Positions 5,336-12,048 of a DNA stretch of 14,259 bases are shown piece after piece. The notes under the pieces are model-generated. The model saw only the letters and a program-made list of their open reading frames with translations, did not search any database and was not told where the DNA came from. Source of the stretch: Candidatus Omnitrophota bacterium (GTDB lineage: Bacteria; Omnitrophota; Gorgyraeia; Aquiviventales; Aquiviventaceae). The position numbers and the translations under genes are program-made. The stretch covers positions 1 through 14,259 of the forward strand of contig JACQRD010000056.1 in NCBI GenBank assembly GCA_016206675.1. The letters are read 5' to 3'. How positions within the stretch are numbered: the stretch's first letter is position 1; every line of letters starts with the position of its first letter.

Positions 5336-6218
5336 CCGTCCTTTCAATTGCCTTGAGCATCTTCAGCAACTGCACCGCGGGCTTGACGTCGTGGACGCGC
5401 ACGATGTGCGCCCCGCCGCGCTGGGCTTGCGCCACACACGCCAGCGTGCCGGCCAGCCGGTCGCCCACGTCCGCATCGAGGGTGCTCCCGATGAACGATT
5501 TGCGCGACGGCCCAACGACCACCGGAAACCCAAGCGCGACGAAGGCGTCGAGGCGGTACATCAGAGTCAGGTTATGCCGCACCGTCTTGCCGAATCCGAG
5601 GCCACAATCCAGCAGGATGCGGCGCGGCTCGATGCCGGCCGCCTCTGCCGCGAGGGCCCGCTGTTGCAGGAACGCGGCCACCTCTGCCACGACGTCATGG
5701 TAGCGCGGCTGCCGCTGCATCGTGCGGGGGCGGCCACGCATGTGCATGAGGATGATAGCCGCCTTGCGGCGCGCCGCCACGCGCGCCATCTGGGGATCGC
5801 CGAGCGCGGTCACGTCGTTGATGATCGAAGCACCCGCATCGAGCGCTTGCGCGGCCACCTCGGCCTTCGAGGTGTCGATCGACAGCGGCACGCGCGCGCG
5901 GCGCGCAAGCTCCCCGATGACCGGCAGCACTCGCCGCAGCTCCTCCTCAACCGAGACGCCCGCCGCGCCGGGACGGGTGGACTCTCCGCCGATGTCAAGC
6001 AGCGCAGCGCCCTCCTGCGCCAGGCGGATGCCGTGCTCGACGGCCTGCCGGGCATCACGAAACAGCCCGCCGTCGCTGAAGGAGTCCGGGGTGATGTTGA
6101 CGACACCCATCACGAGCGGAGATCCGCGGTAGCGCAGCGGCGCGGTTGCCGTAGGGATCGTCAGGAGTGCGGGTTGCTGGAAAACTCGATGCGTCCGGAG
6201 AGCGGTGGACGCCGACAT
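5319..6218 (-). CDS. folP: Dihydropteroate synthase
   Basis: Joins p-aminobenzoate to dihydropterin pyrophosphate in folate synthesis; target of sulfonamides. It has 299 residues with all TIM-barrel signatures: MGVVNITPDSFSDGG (37-51), DIGGESTRPG (75-84), SIDT (113-116), IINDVTA (132-138), LMHMRG (157-162), LLDCGLGFGK (202-211), VVVGPSRKSFIG (233-244) and IVRVHDV (272-278). The usual LLDPGIGFGK motif reads DCG here instead of DPG. The ATG at 6216-6218 has GGAGG about five bases upstream. It starts 10 bases after ftsH and overlaps pdxJ, so ftsH-folP-pdxJ looks like one transcript. Confidence 0.97.
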   Translation of the reverse strand: MSASTALRTHRVFQQPALLTIPTATAPLRYRGSPLVMGVVNITPDSFSDGGLFRDARQAVEHGIRLAQEGAALLDIGGESTRPGAAGVSVEEELRRVLPVIGELARRARVPLSIDTSKAEVAAQALDAGASIINDVTALGDPQMARVAARRKAAIILMHMRGRPRTMQRQPRYHDVVAEVAAFLQQRALAAEAAGIEPRRILLDCGLGFGKTVRHNLTLMYRLDAFVALGFPVVVGPSRKSFIGSTLDADVGDRLAGTLACVAQAQRGGAHIVRVHDVKPAVQLLKMLKAIERTDAARC

Positions 6219-6228
6219 GGAACCTCCG

Positions 6229-8124
6229 TCAGGCTGGACGTGACGGCGACGGGGGCTGGCCGTTCAATGAGACGTCGGAGGAGGGTCGGATGCCGAGCGG
6301 GGCCAGCAATTTCTTGACCTCTTCCGCATCGAGGACTTCCTTCTCGAGCAACGTGGTGGCGAGCAGCTCCAGCTTCGGCCGGTGCTCCACGAGCAGGCTG
6401 CGCGCCCTGTCGTAGCAGGAGTCGATCAGGCGGCGGATCTCCTCATCGATCATCACCGCGGTCTGCTCGCTGTAGTTGCGCTCCTCGAAGAGGTCGCGGC
6501 CCAGGAACATCTGCCGCTCGCGCTTGCCGTAGGCCAGCGTGCCGAGCTTGTCGCTCATGCCGAACTCGCACACCATCCGCCGCGCCATTTCCGTGGCACT
6601 CTCGATGTCGTTCTGCGCGCCGGTGGTGATTTCGTTGAAGACGATCTCCTCCGCCGCCCGGCCGCCCATCATCACGGTCATGCGGGCCACCAGCTCCCGC
6701 TTGCTCATCGTGTACCGGTCTTCGATCGGCAATTGCATGGTATAGCCGAGGGCGTGCGCTCCGCGCGGGATGATCGAAACCTTATGCAGCGGGTCGGTAT
6801 CCGGCAGCAGCAGGGCCACCAAGGTGTGGCCGGATTCGTGATAGGCGGTGATCTTCTTCTCGCGCTCGTTGAGGAGGCGGGTCTTGCGCTCGGGTCCGGC
6901 GATGACGCGCTCAATCGCCTGCTCGATCTCCGACATGCTGACGGTGTCCTTATTCAGGCGGGCGGCCAGCAGCGCGGCTTCGTTGGCCAGATTGGCCAGA
7001 TCCGCGCCGGAGAATCCCGGCGTCTGCCGGGCCACCGGCTTGAGGTCGACCTCCTTGGCGAGCTTGATCTTGCGCACGTGCACCTTCAGGATCGCTTCGC
7101 GGCCGACGATGTCCGGCAGGCTGATGATCACCTGCCGGTCGAAACGGCCGGGGCGCAGCAGGGCTGGATCCAGCACGTCGGGGCGGTTGGTGGCGGCCAT
7201 GAGGATAATGCCCTCTTGCGTATCGAAGCCGTCCATCTCCACGAGCAGCGCGTTGAGCGTTTGCTCGCGCTCATCGTGGCCGCCGCCGATGCCGGCGAAG
7301 CGCTGGCGGCCCACCGCGTCGATCTCATCGATGAAGATGATCGCCCCTTTGGCCCCCTGCCGGGCGTTGCGGCGCGCCTGCTCGAAGAGATCGCGCACCC
7401 GGCTGGCCCCCACGCCGACGAACATCTCAACAAAATCGGAGCCGCTGATGGAGTAGAACGGCACGCTGGCCTCGCCGGCTACCGCCTTGGCCAGCAGGGT
7501 CTTGCCGGTGCCGGGCAGCCCGATGAGCAGCACGCCTTTCGGGATCTTGCCGCCCAGCCGCTGGAAGCGCTTGGGATCCTTCAGGTATTCGATGATCTCG
7601 TGGAGCTCCTCCTTGGCCTCGTCGATGCCGGCGACGTCATCGAAGGTGACGCGGGTCTGCGTCTCCGGGGTGATGAGCTTCGCACGGCTCTTGCCGAAGG
7701 AGAGCAGCCGTCCGCCGCCCTGCGAGGAGCGCAGCATAAACCACATCAGCCCCAGGAAGATGATCCACGGCGAGAGCGCGATGAGAATACCGAAGAAGCC
7801 GGCCTGCGGCGGCTGCACGTCGAATTTCGGAATATTCTCCCGGAGCAGCCGCATCATCTCGTCGTCGCGCGGCGGCACGAACACCGAGAAGACGCTGCCG
7901 TCCTTCAGCCGGCCCTCGACCCGGTCGTCGATCAGCCGCGCCTCGACGATCTGCTGCGTGGCGGGGTTCTGCTCGACCATGCGGTAGAATTCGCCGTAGG
8001 CCATCTGCCGGTGCTGGCCGGCGACGGCATAGAGGAAGCGCAGCGCGGCGATCGTGACCAGGCTGACCAGGAACACGATCATCCAGCGCGATCGCGGCGG
8101 CGGGGTTTGGCGTAGGGTGCTCAT
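6229..8124 (-). CDS. ftsH: ATP-dependent zinc metalloprotease FtsH
   Basis: Inner-membrane AAA+ protease that extracts and degrades membrane and regulatory proteins. It has 631 residues from the ATG at 8122-8124. TM1 is at about residues 14-36, an extracytoplasmic domain lies to about 108, and TM2 is at 109-131. The AAA+ core has Walker A GLPGTGKT (202-209; usual form GPPGTGKT), pore loop FVG (235-237), Walker B IIFIDEID (262-269) and the second region of homology ending RPGRFDR (324-330). The peptidase has HESGH (429-433) and a likely third zinc ligand Asp506 in GAQNDIESA. It starts 8 bases after the tilS stop with a weak SD, so it is probably coupled. The tilS-ftsH-folP order is widespread in bacteria. 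Confidence 0.98.
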   Translation of the reverse strand: MSTLRQTPPPRSRWMIVFLVSLVTIAALRFLYAVAGQHRQMAYGEFYRMVEQNPATQQIVEARLIDDRVEGRLKDGSVFSVFVPPRDDEMMRLLRENIPKFDVQPPQAGFFGILIALSPWIIFLGLMWFMLRSSQGGGRLLSFGKSRAKLITPETQTRVTFDDVAGIDEAKEELHEIIEYLKDPKRFQRLGGKIPKGVLLIGLPGTGKTLLAKAVAGEASVPFYSISGSDFVEMFVGVGASRVRDLFEQARRNARQGAKGAIIFIDEIDAVGRQRFAGIGGGHDEREQTLNALLVEMDGFDTQEGIILMAATNRPDVLDPALLRPGRFDRQVIISLPDIVGREAILKVHVRKIKLAKEVDLKPVARQTPGFSGADLANLANEAALLAARLNKDTVSMSEIEQAIERVIAGPERKTRLLNEREKKITAYHESGHTLVALLLPDTDPLHKVSIIPRGAHALGYTMQLPIEDRYTMSKRELVARMTVMMGGRAAEEIVFNEITTGAQNDIESATEMARRMVCEFGMSDKLGTLAYGKRERQMFLGRDLFEERNYSEQTAVMIDEEIRRLIDSCYDRARSLLVEHRPKLELLATTLLEKEVLDAEEVKKLLAPLGIRPSSDVSLNGQPPSPSRPA

Positions 8125-8132
8125 CAGACCAA

Positions 8133-9158
8133 TCAGTATACCGTGAGGGCCGGCGACGGGCAAGCGGAAGTGCGCAGGATGAGCCACTCGCGGTTTTTCT
8201 CAACTGCCAGCCCCCCAGGCAGATGCACCAGGCTGCCCTCCGGCCGGCCGGCGATCAGCCGCTGGATTTGCGTCCAGTGCCGAAACTCGAAGGCTCGCAG
8301 ATCGCCCTGCGCCTGCTGGATGGCCCTGCGGATGATCTGCCGCTGCAAGGCATCGGGCTGGCGGCGCAAGCCCGCCAGGCGGATAGTGATGGCTCCGTCG
8401 CGCGTGCGCTTGGCCAACCGCTTCCACTGCCGCGCGCAGGCCTCGCGCAGGTAGAGCTCATCGCAGCGGCTCTGCTCGGCCAGCTGCACCAGCCCCTGCT
8501 TGAGGTTGGGGTTGTAGTCGCGCTCAAGCGCCGGCAGCAGTTCATGCCGGATGCGGTTGCGGACAAACCGCCTATCCGCGTTGCTGGCATCTTCGCGGTG
8601 GGCCAGATGGTGCGCCGTCAAATAGGCGAGGACCTCGCGCCGCCAGACGCCCAGCAACGGCCGGATGATCACTGCCTCATCCAGCTCGCGGCGCATCGGG
8701 ATGGCGGAGAGCCCGCTGAGGCCCGCGCCGCGCATCAGGCGCATCAGCACCGTTTCGGCCTGATCGTCGGCCGTGTGCGCGGTGGCGATGCGCCCGGCGC
8801 TGAAGCGGCGGGCGACATCGCGGAGGAAGCAATAGCGGAGAATGCGCGCGCCTTCTTCGAGGGACCAGCCTTCGCGCGCGCACTGCTCAGCGACCGGCTG
8901 CCGCTCGATGACGGTGGCCACGTTCCACCGCGCGCCGAGCGACTCGACGAAGGCGGCGTCTTCGCGCGAGGCCTCGCGCAGCCCGTGATCCAGGTGGGCG
9001 GCGATGAGCGTCAGGTGCATGGAGGGCTTCAGCGCCGCCAACAGATGCAGCAGGGCGACCGAGTCAGCACCGCCTGAGACCGCCACCACCACCCGCGCGC
9101 CGCGGGCCAGCAGCTGCTGGCTGATGATCGTCTGCCGCACGCGCTCGCGCAGGTCCAT
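8133..9158 (-). CDS. tilS: tRNA(Ile)-lysidine synthase
   Basis: PP-loop enzyme that converts C34 of tRNA-Ile(CAT) to lysidine so that it reads AUA rather than AUG. It has 341 residues. Motifs: AVSGGADSVALLHLL with P-loop SGGADS at 28-33, AAHLDHGLR (53-61), TAHTADDQAETVLMRLMRG (126-144) and NRIRHELLP (201-209). It is shorter than the E. coli enzyme (about 430 residues), the C-terminal substrate-binding domains being reduced. The ATG at 9156-9158 overlaps the TGA of the HEAT-repeat gene (TGATG); a GTG one codon upstream is an alternative. A tRNA with CAT anticodon occurs upstream in this window, but its acceptor looks elongator Met-like. Confidence 0.96.
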   Translation of the reverse strand: MDLRERVRQTIISQQLLARGARVVVAVSGGADSVALLHLLAALKPSMHLTLIAAHLDHGLREASREDAAFVESLGARWNVATVIERQPVAEQCAREGWSLEEGARILRYCFLRDVARRFSAGRIATAHTADDQAETVLMRLMRGAGLSGLSAIPMRRELDEAVIIRPLLGVWRREVLAYLTAHHLAHREDASNADRRFVRNRIRHELLPALERDYNPNLKQGLVQLAEQSRCDELYLREACARQWKRLAKRTRDGAITIRLAGLRRQPDALQRQIIRRAIQQAQGDLRAFEFRHWTQIQRLIAGRPEGSLVHLPGGLAVEKNREWLILRTSACPSPALTVY

Positions 9159-9724
9159 CACTCCCCAAGCCGCTCCATGGCCAGCTTTAGCACCCGGCGC
9201 ACGTCCCGCCGGCCCTCCCGCTTGTAGCGCGTCCGGATGGCCTCGCGCGCGCGCGGATCCTTGATGCGGCTGACCACATCGACGGCCGTCATGCGGACGG
9301 TGGTCTCGCGATCCCGCAGCGCGGCGATCACCACCGGCACCGTCTCCGGATGCGCCGCCACAAACGGCTCCATCCCCAGGATCGCCGCGCGGCGCACCCG
9401 CGGATGCCGGTCATGCCGCAGCGTCTCCAGCAGAAACGGCACTGACGCCTCGCCTTGAATGGCGGCGATCGCCCGCACGCTGCCGGCGCGCAGCTCCTCA
9501 TTCTTCTGCGTCGTATACGCCATGAGCGCTGCAACCACCGCCGGCTCGCGCAGCGCTTCCAGCCGCAGAAATCCCATCTGGCGCTGGTAGTCGTCTCCGC
9601 TCTCCACCAAGCGCAGCGCATCAGCCGCTTTCTCGCTCAAGCCGGAGGCCTGCTCCGCCCTGGCGGGCACGGCCAGCGCAAGTGCAATGACAATGGCCAC
9701 TCCGATCCCGCCATTGCGGTTCAT
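9158..9724 (-). CDS. Secreted HEAT-repeat protein
   Basis: 188 residues. A Sec signal peptide (hydrophobic GVAIVIALALAVPARA) has a likely cleavage after Ala23 (ARA|EQ). The rest is about four HEAT-like helical pairs with the typical 'R..AI.AI......PFLLETLRHD..PRVRRAAI' spacing between residues 40 and 165, ending in a basic helix. HEAT solenoids bind proteins or other ligands; no partner is evident. The ATG overlaps the stop of the upstream hibernation factor gene (ATGA) and its stop overlaps tilS, so it is embedded in the same translation unit. An exported scaffold next to ftsH might relate to envelope quality control, but that is speculation. Confidence 0.85.
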   Translation of the reverse strand: MNRNGGIGVAIVIALALAVPARAEQASGLSEKAADALRLVESGDDYQRQMGFLRLEALREPAVVAALMAYTTQKNEELRAGSVRAIAAIQGEASVPFLLETLRHDRHPRVRRAAILGMEPFVAAHPETVPVVIAALRDRETTVRMTAVDVVSRIKDPRAREAIRTRYKREGRRDVRRVLKLAMERLGE

Positions 9725-10104
9725 GAGGGCTCTCTCGCTTCTACCGGCGAGGCGCGGAATTGTTCGCCGCGCCCTGCACGGCGGGAGCGCCGCAGTTGGC
9801 GCTCATGGCGGATGATCGCCTTTTGCTTCTCCAACTGCCGCTCCACTTCGGCGAAGGCCTTGCGGATGCACGCTCCTGCTTCGCGGCCTTCCTCGTGAGC
9901 CGCCACCATATGCCCGGGCACGTGGCAGGCGAGCGACATGCGGTAGACCTTGTGCGAGCCGTTTTCCTCAAAAGCGACGTGCAGCGACGTCGCCTCCGGG
10001 GCGAAGTGCCCCAGTTTATCTTCCAGGCGCGCGGTCAGCTCCTCCACCAACTGTTGGACGTGCCCGCGCGGCCCGACATGCTTCAGCTCGATGATGCACT
10101 TCAT
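9721..10104 (-). CDS. Ribosome hibernation-promoting factor / RaiA family
   Basis: 127-residue short-type HPF/RaiA (sigma-54 modulation/S30EA) protein that binds the 30S decoding region and helps inactivate ribosomes in slow growth. The sequence has the beta-alpha-beta-beta-beta-alpha pattern: IIELKHV, a helix HVQQLVEELTARLEDKLGHF, strands SLHVAFEE, YRMSLACHV and HMVAAHEE, then a helix CIRKAFAEVERQLEKQKAII and a basic tail RHERQLRRSRR. No long-HPF dimerisation domain is present. The ATG at 10102-10104 has GAGGAAGGA upstream at a slightly long spacing. It overlaps the HEAT-repeat gene by ATGA. Confidence 0.88.
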   Translation of the reverse strand: MKCIIELKHVGPRGHVQQLVEELTARLEDKLGHFAPEATSLHVAFEENGSHKVYRMSLACHVPGHMVAAHEEGREAGACIRKAFAEVERQLEKQKAIIRHERQLRRSRRAGRGEQFRASPVEAREPS

Positions 10105-10151
10105 GGTGTGACGGTTCCTTCCTCTAGTTGCGTACGCTCAGCAGCTTGCGG

Positions 10152-10616
10152 TCAACGGCCCTTGCGGCGATAGGTGCCCATGAGCTGGGCGCGGGCGAGC
10201 GTGTGGCCGCTCATGGCCGCTTCAAGGTCGCGCTTGGCGGCATCGGCCTTCAGCGTCAGCGCCGTATCGAGCGCGTAGAGCGTAAAGTAGTACCGGTGCG
10301 TGCCGCTCGGCGGGCAGGGGCCGCCGTAGCCCGCGCGCCCGAAGTCGGTCATCCCCTGCCGCGCGCCATCCGGCAGCTGGGCGGCGGTGGGGAGCCCTTC
10401 CTTGAGGCTTCTGGTTGAGGGCGGCAGATTGTAGAGCACCCAGTGCACCCACGTGCCGGCGGGCGCATCGGGATCATCGCTGATCAGCGCGAAGCTCTTT
10501 GTCCCGGGCGGCGGCTCGCTCCAGCTCAACGGGGGGGAGAGATCCCTGCCGTCGCAGGTGTAGACCGCCGGAATCGACTGGCTGTCGGTGAAGGCCGGGC
10601 TGGTGAGCGCGAACAT
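10152..10616 (-). CDS. YbhB/YbcL-type PEBP-family protein
   Basis: 154 residues of the phosphatidylethanolamine-binding protein superfamily (Raf kinase inhibitor-like). Signatures are YTCDGRDLSPPLSW (19-32), SDDPDAPAGTWVHWVLYNLP (46-65) and GYGGPCPPSGTHRYYFTLYAL (97-117), covering the anion-binding pocket. The bacterial members have no settled function. No signal peptide is seen, so it is probably cytoplasmic. The ATG at 10614-10616 lies one base after the stop of the upstream BamE-like gene, with no strong SD of its own, suggesting coupled translation. Confidence 0.95.
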   Translation of the reverse strand: MFALTSPAFTDSQSIPAVYTCDGRDLSPPLSWSEPPPGTKSFALISDDPDAPAGTWVHWVLYNLPPSTRSLKEGLPTAAQLPDGARQGMTDFGRAGYGGPCPPSGTHRYYFTLYALDTALTLKADAAKRDLEAAMSGHTLARAQLMGTYRRKGR

Positions 10617-10617
10617 G

Positions 10618-11001
10618 TCAGCGAAACGTCACCGTGGCCGCCTTCCCGTCAATAAAAACCACCACATAGTCCGCCGGGCCGGCGCTGGCATCTTCGAGGC
10701 GCTTCTCAACCCGCACCGGCTCCTTGGGCACCGACTGCACCGTGCCGGCGAACGACGTGCGGGTCGCGGTCACCGCATCGTATTGCCACTCCACCCGCTG
10801 GCGGCCATCGGCGGCCATCTCATCGGCCACCACGTCTCTCGGCGGGCCGAGCTTCTTCAGCACCGCGTCCATCGTGTCGCCCGCCTGCACCTGTCCGATG
10901 TCCGTCGTCTTCGTGCTCCACGACGTGCCCATCACTGTGGCAGAACAACCGCTCGGGAGCAGACAGCAGACAGCAAACAGCACACAGTAAAGGCGTCCCA
11001 T
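10618..11001 (-). CDS. BamE/SmpA-like putative lipoprotein, 127 aa
   Basis: The start is the ATG at 10999-11001, sharing one base with the stop of the upstream gene (TAATG). The N-terminus MGRLYCVLFAVCCLLPSGC is a lipoprotein-like signal with candidate lipid-attached Cys19, although Pro at -3 is atypical for a lipobox. The mature part has the SmpA/OmlA (BamE) pattern: VQAGDTMDAVLKKLGPP, a WQYDAV strand and YVVVFIDGKAATVTF at the end. Such proteins are small outer-membrane-associated lipoproteins, some part of the Bam complex. Codons 5-15, the hydrophobic core of the signal, consist of a heptamer repeat array otherwise found between genes. The longer open frame upstream overlaps another gene and is rejected. 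Confidence 0.75.
   Translation of the reverse strand: MGRLYCVLFAVCCLLPSGCSATVMGTSWSTKTTDIGQVQAGDTMDAVLKKLGPPRDVVADEMAADGRQRVEWQYDAVTATRTSFAGTVQSVPKEPVRVEKRLEDASAGPADYVVVFIDGKAATVTFR
10958..10990 (-). repeat. Heptamer array R1 (inside lipoprotein signal sequence)
   Basis: Four consecutive 7-base units on the plus strand (AGCAGAC, AGCAGAC, AGCAAAC, AGCACAC) and a degenerate fifth starting AGTAA. On the minus strand the unit reads as TGCTGTG-type and encodes the core of the signal peptide. It is a direct repeat of R2 across the intervening gene. Confidence 0.85.
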
Positions 11002-11678
11002 TATTGCTTCGCGTCGCGTTCGAGGTCGGCGCGGAGCTGCCAGTGGCTGAAGAGCTCCTCGCCCGTCGCCTCCGGCGATTTCATCGATTCGTCCAGCAGC
11101 ATGGGCACGGCGGTCAGCGCCCGCTGATAGGCGACGTCGCTGCGACAGGCCTGGACATAGATCGTGGCCATGTCGAAAAGCAGCGCCTCTTGCAGGTCGC
11201 TCGGGCGTTGCCCCCCCTGGGCTGCGCTGTGGACGAGCCGCTGCAGTTGCTCCGTCGTCACCTGCTTGTTCGTGAGCAGATAATCCTTCCATGCCCTGGT
11301 ATAGATGGCCGTCAGCGCATCCCGGTGGTGCATCTCAGCCACCAGATCCCAGGCGATGCGGCTGCCCCAGTGCGCAACCTGCAGGTGGTGCTTCAGCCGG
11401 TCCAGATCGGAAGAGCCGGCCCCCTCCACGGCCTGCATCGCCCGTGCCTGGGCCTTGGCGAATGAGGTGCGCTCTGTGCGAGCCTGCGCCTGCTGTTGGA
11501 GCAGCATCTGCTGCTCCCACACCTCTTTCAGGATGTCCCGGACCTCCTGCTCGACCTTGACCGCCGCCTGGGAGCGGGCGAGGAAAACCGAGAGCATTTC
11601 AATGAGCGTGTTGACAAGCCACGCCAACCCGGCCACTGCCAGCACGTGCTCAATCCATCGCAGAGGAGAAATCATCAT
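11001..11678 (-). CDS. Membrane-anchored helical protein of unknown function
   Basis: 225 residues from the first of two adjacent ATGs (11676-11678). One hydrophobic segment at about residues 11-33 (VLAVAGLAWLVNTLIEMLSV) is followed by a charged Gln/Glu-rich region (about 36-75, with EQQMLLQQQAQARTER) likely to form a coiled coil. The rest is a mostly helical C-terminal domain with HWGSRIAWDLVAEMHHRDAL and several Trp/Tyr positions. I recognise no family. No SD is present: the bases upstream are heptamer array R2. Arrays R1 and R2 flank the gene as direct repeats, as if it were a cassette. The stop overlaps the downstream lipoprotein start. Confidence 0.7.
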   Translation of the reverse strand: MMISPLRWIEHVLAVAGLAWLVNTLIEMLSVFLARSQAAVKVEQEVRDILKEVWEQQMLLQQQAQARTERTSFAKAQARAMQAVEGAGSSDLDRLKHHLQVAHWGSRIAWDLVAEMHHRDALTAIYTRAWKDYLLTNKQVTTEQLQRLVHSAAQGGQRPSDLQEALLFDMATIYVQACRSDVAYQRALTAVPMLLDESMKSPEATGEELFSHWQLRADLERDAKQ

Positions 11679-11679
11679 T

Positions 11680-11712
11680 AGTACACAGCAAACAGCAGAC
11701 AGCCCACAGTAA
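11680..11712 (-). repeat. Heptamer array R2
   Basis: Plus-strand units AGTACAC, AGCAAAC, AGCAGAC, AGCCCAC, AGTAAGA. It is the same family as R1 and in the same orientation. Its outer edge (11676-11690) pairs with 11743-11757 of R3 over 15 bases with one mismatch. Confidence 0.85.
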
Positions 11713-11728
11713 GAGCCAAAACGTCTCT

Positions 11729-11756
11729 TGCTGTATGCTGAGTGCTGTGTGCTAAT
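11729..11756 (+). repeat. Heptamer array R3
   Basis: Plus-strand units TGCTGTA, TGCTGAG, TGCTGTG, TGCTAAT. It is opposite in orientation to R1, R2 and R4, and makes a potential long hairpin with R2 between the tRNA(CAT) gene and the membrane-anchored protein gene. Confidence 0.85.
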
Positions 11757-11810
11757 GAGGCGGATGACTGGCGCATTGTGCTACCGATGCGTTTCTTCTG
11801 ACGCGAAAGA

Positions 11811-11883
11811 TGGCGGCGGCCGGAATCGAACCGGCGACCCGCGGCTTATGAGTCCGCTGCTCTACCAACTGAGCTACACCGCC
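11811..11883 (-). tRNA. tRNA(CAT), probably elongator tRNA-Met
   Basis: Acceptor GGCGGTG/CGCCGCC with discriminator A. D-arm GCTC/GAGC. Anticodon loop CTCATAA gives CAT. T-arm GCCGG/CCGGC with TTCGATT. The gene is 73 nt with no encoded CCA. The anticodon stem GCGGA/GCCGC has a mismatch (A-G) next to the loop. CAT tRNAs may be elongator Met or the tRNA-Ile modified by TilS. Pairs 4-69 and 5-68 are G-C here, unlike the C-G pairs that mark E. coli tRNA-Ile2, and the acceptor resembles B. subtilis tRNA-Met (recollection), so Met is favoured but not certain. Confidence 0.9.
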
Positions 11884-11886
11884 TTG

Positions 11887-11925
11887 AAAAACAGCACACA
11901 GCAATCAGCAGACAGCACACAGCAC
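11887..11925 (-). repeat. Heptamer array R4
   Basis: Plus-strand units AGCACAC, AGCAATC, AGCAGAC, AGCACAC, AGCACGA after five A. Bases 11887-11918 are the exact reverse complement of 12910-12941 (R5), a 32-bp perfect inverted repeat. It lies between the tRNA(CAT) gene and the 36-codon ORF. Confidence 0.9.
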
Positions 11926-11937
11926 GAAACGCAGCGG

Positions 11938-12048
11938 CTACGAGATAAACAAGAGGTCGTAGGCGCGAAGGAACAAACAGAAGCTCAGCAGGCCGCAATA
12001 GGCCGACACCACTACCGCCATCAACAACAACGCCAATTCGATCAGCAT
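11938..12048 (-). CDS. 36-aa single-TM micro-protein coupled to larE
   Basis: Minus-strand ORF starting MLIELALLLMAVVVSAYCGL and continuing hydrophobic to a TAG at 11938-11940. The ATG at 12046-12048 overlaps the larE stop (ATGCTGA) and has the best SD in the window, GGAGGAG with eight bases of spacing. About 25 of 36 residues are hydrophobic, enough for one transmembrane helix, with one acidic residue near each end. I recognise no family. The strong SD and overlap argue for real translation; lack of any second copy to compare keeps confidence moderate. Confidence 0.55.
   Translation of the reverse strand: MLIELALLLMAVVVSAYCGLLSFCLFLRAYDLLFIS

Noticed and set aside
5391..6317. 308-codon plus-strand ORF opposite folP
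   Set aside because: Shadow of folP; no motif, no SD, composition set by the GC bias of the opposite strand.
6382..8115. 577-codon plus-strand ORF opposite ftsH
   Set aside because: It is the antisense shadow of the clearly functional ftsH gene; its His/Ala/Leu/Arg-rich composition follows from high third-position GC on the real strand and no family motif is visible.
10618..11292. 224-residue version of the BamE-like protein
   Set aside because: The extension overlaps the upstream gene in another frame and has no domain; the internal ATG gives a signal peptide and TAATG coupling.
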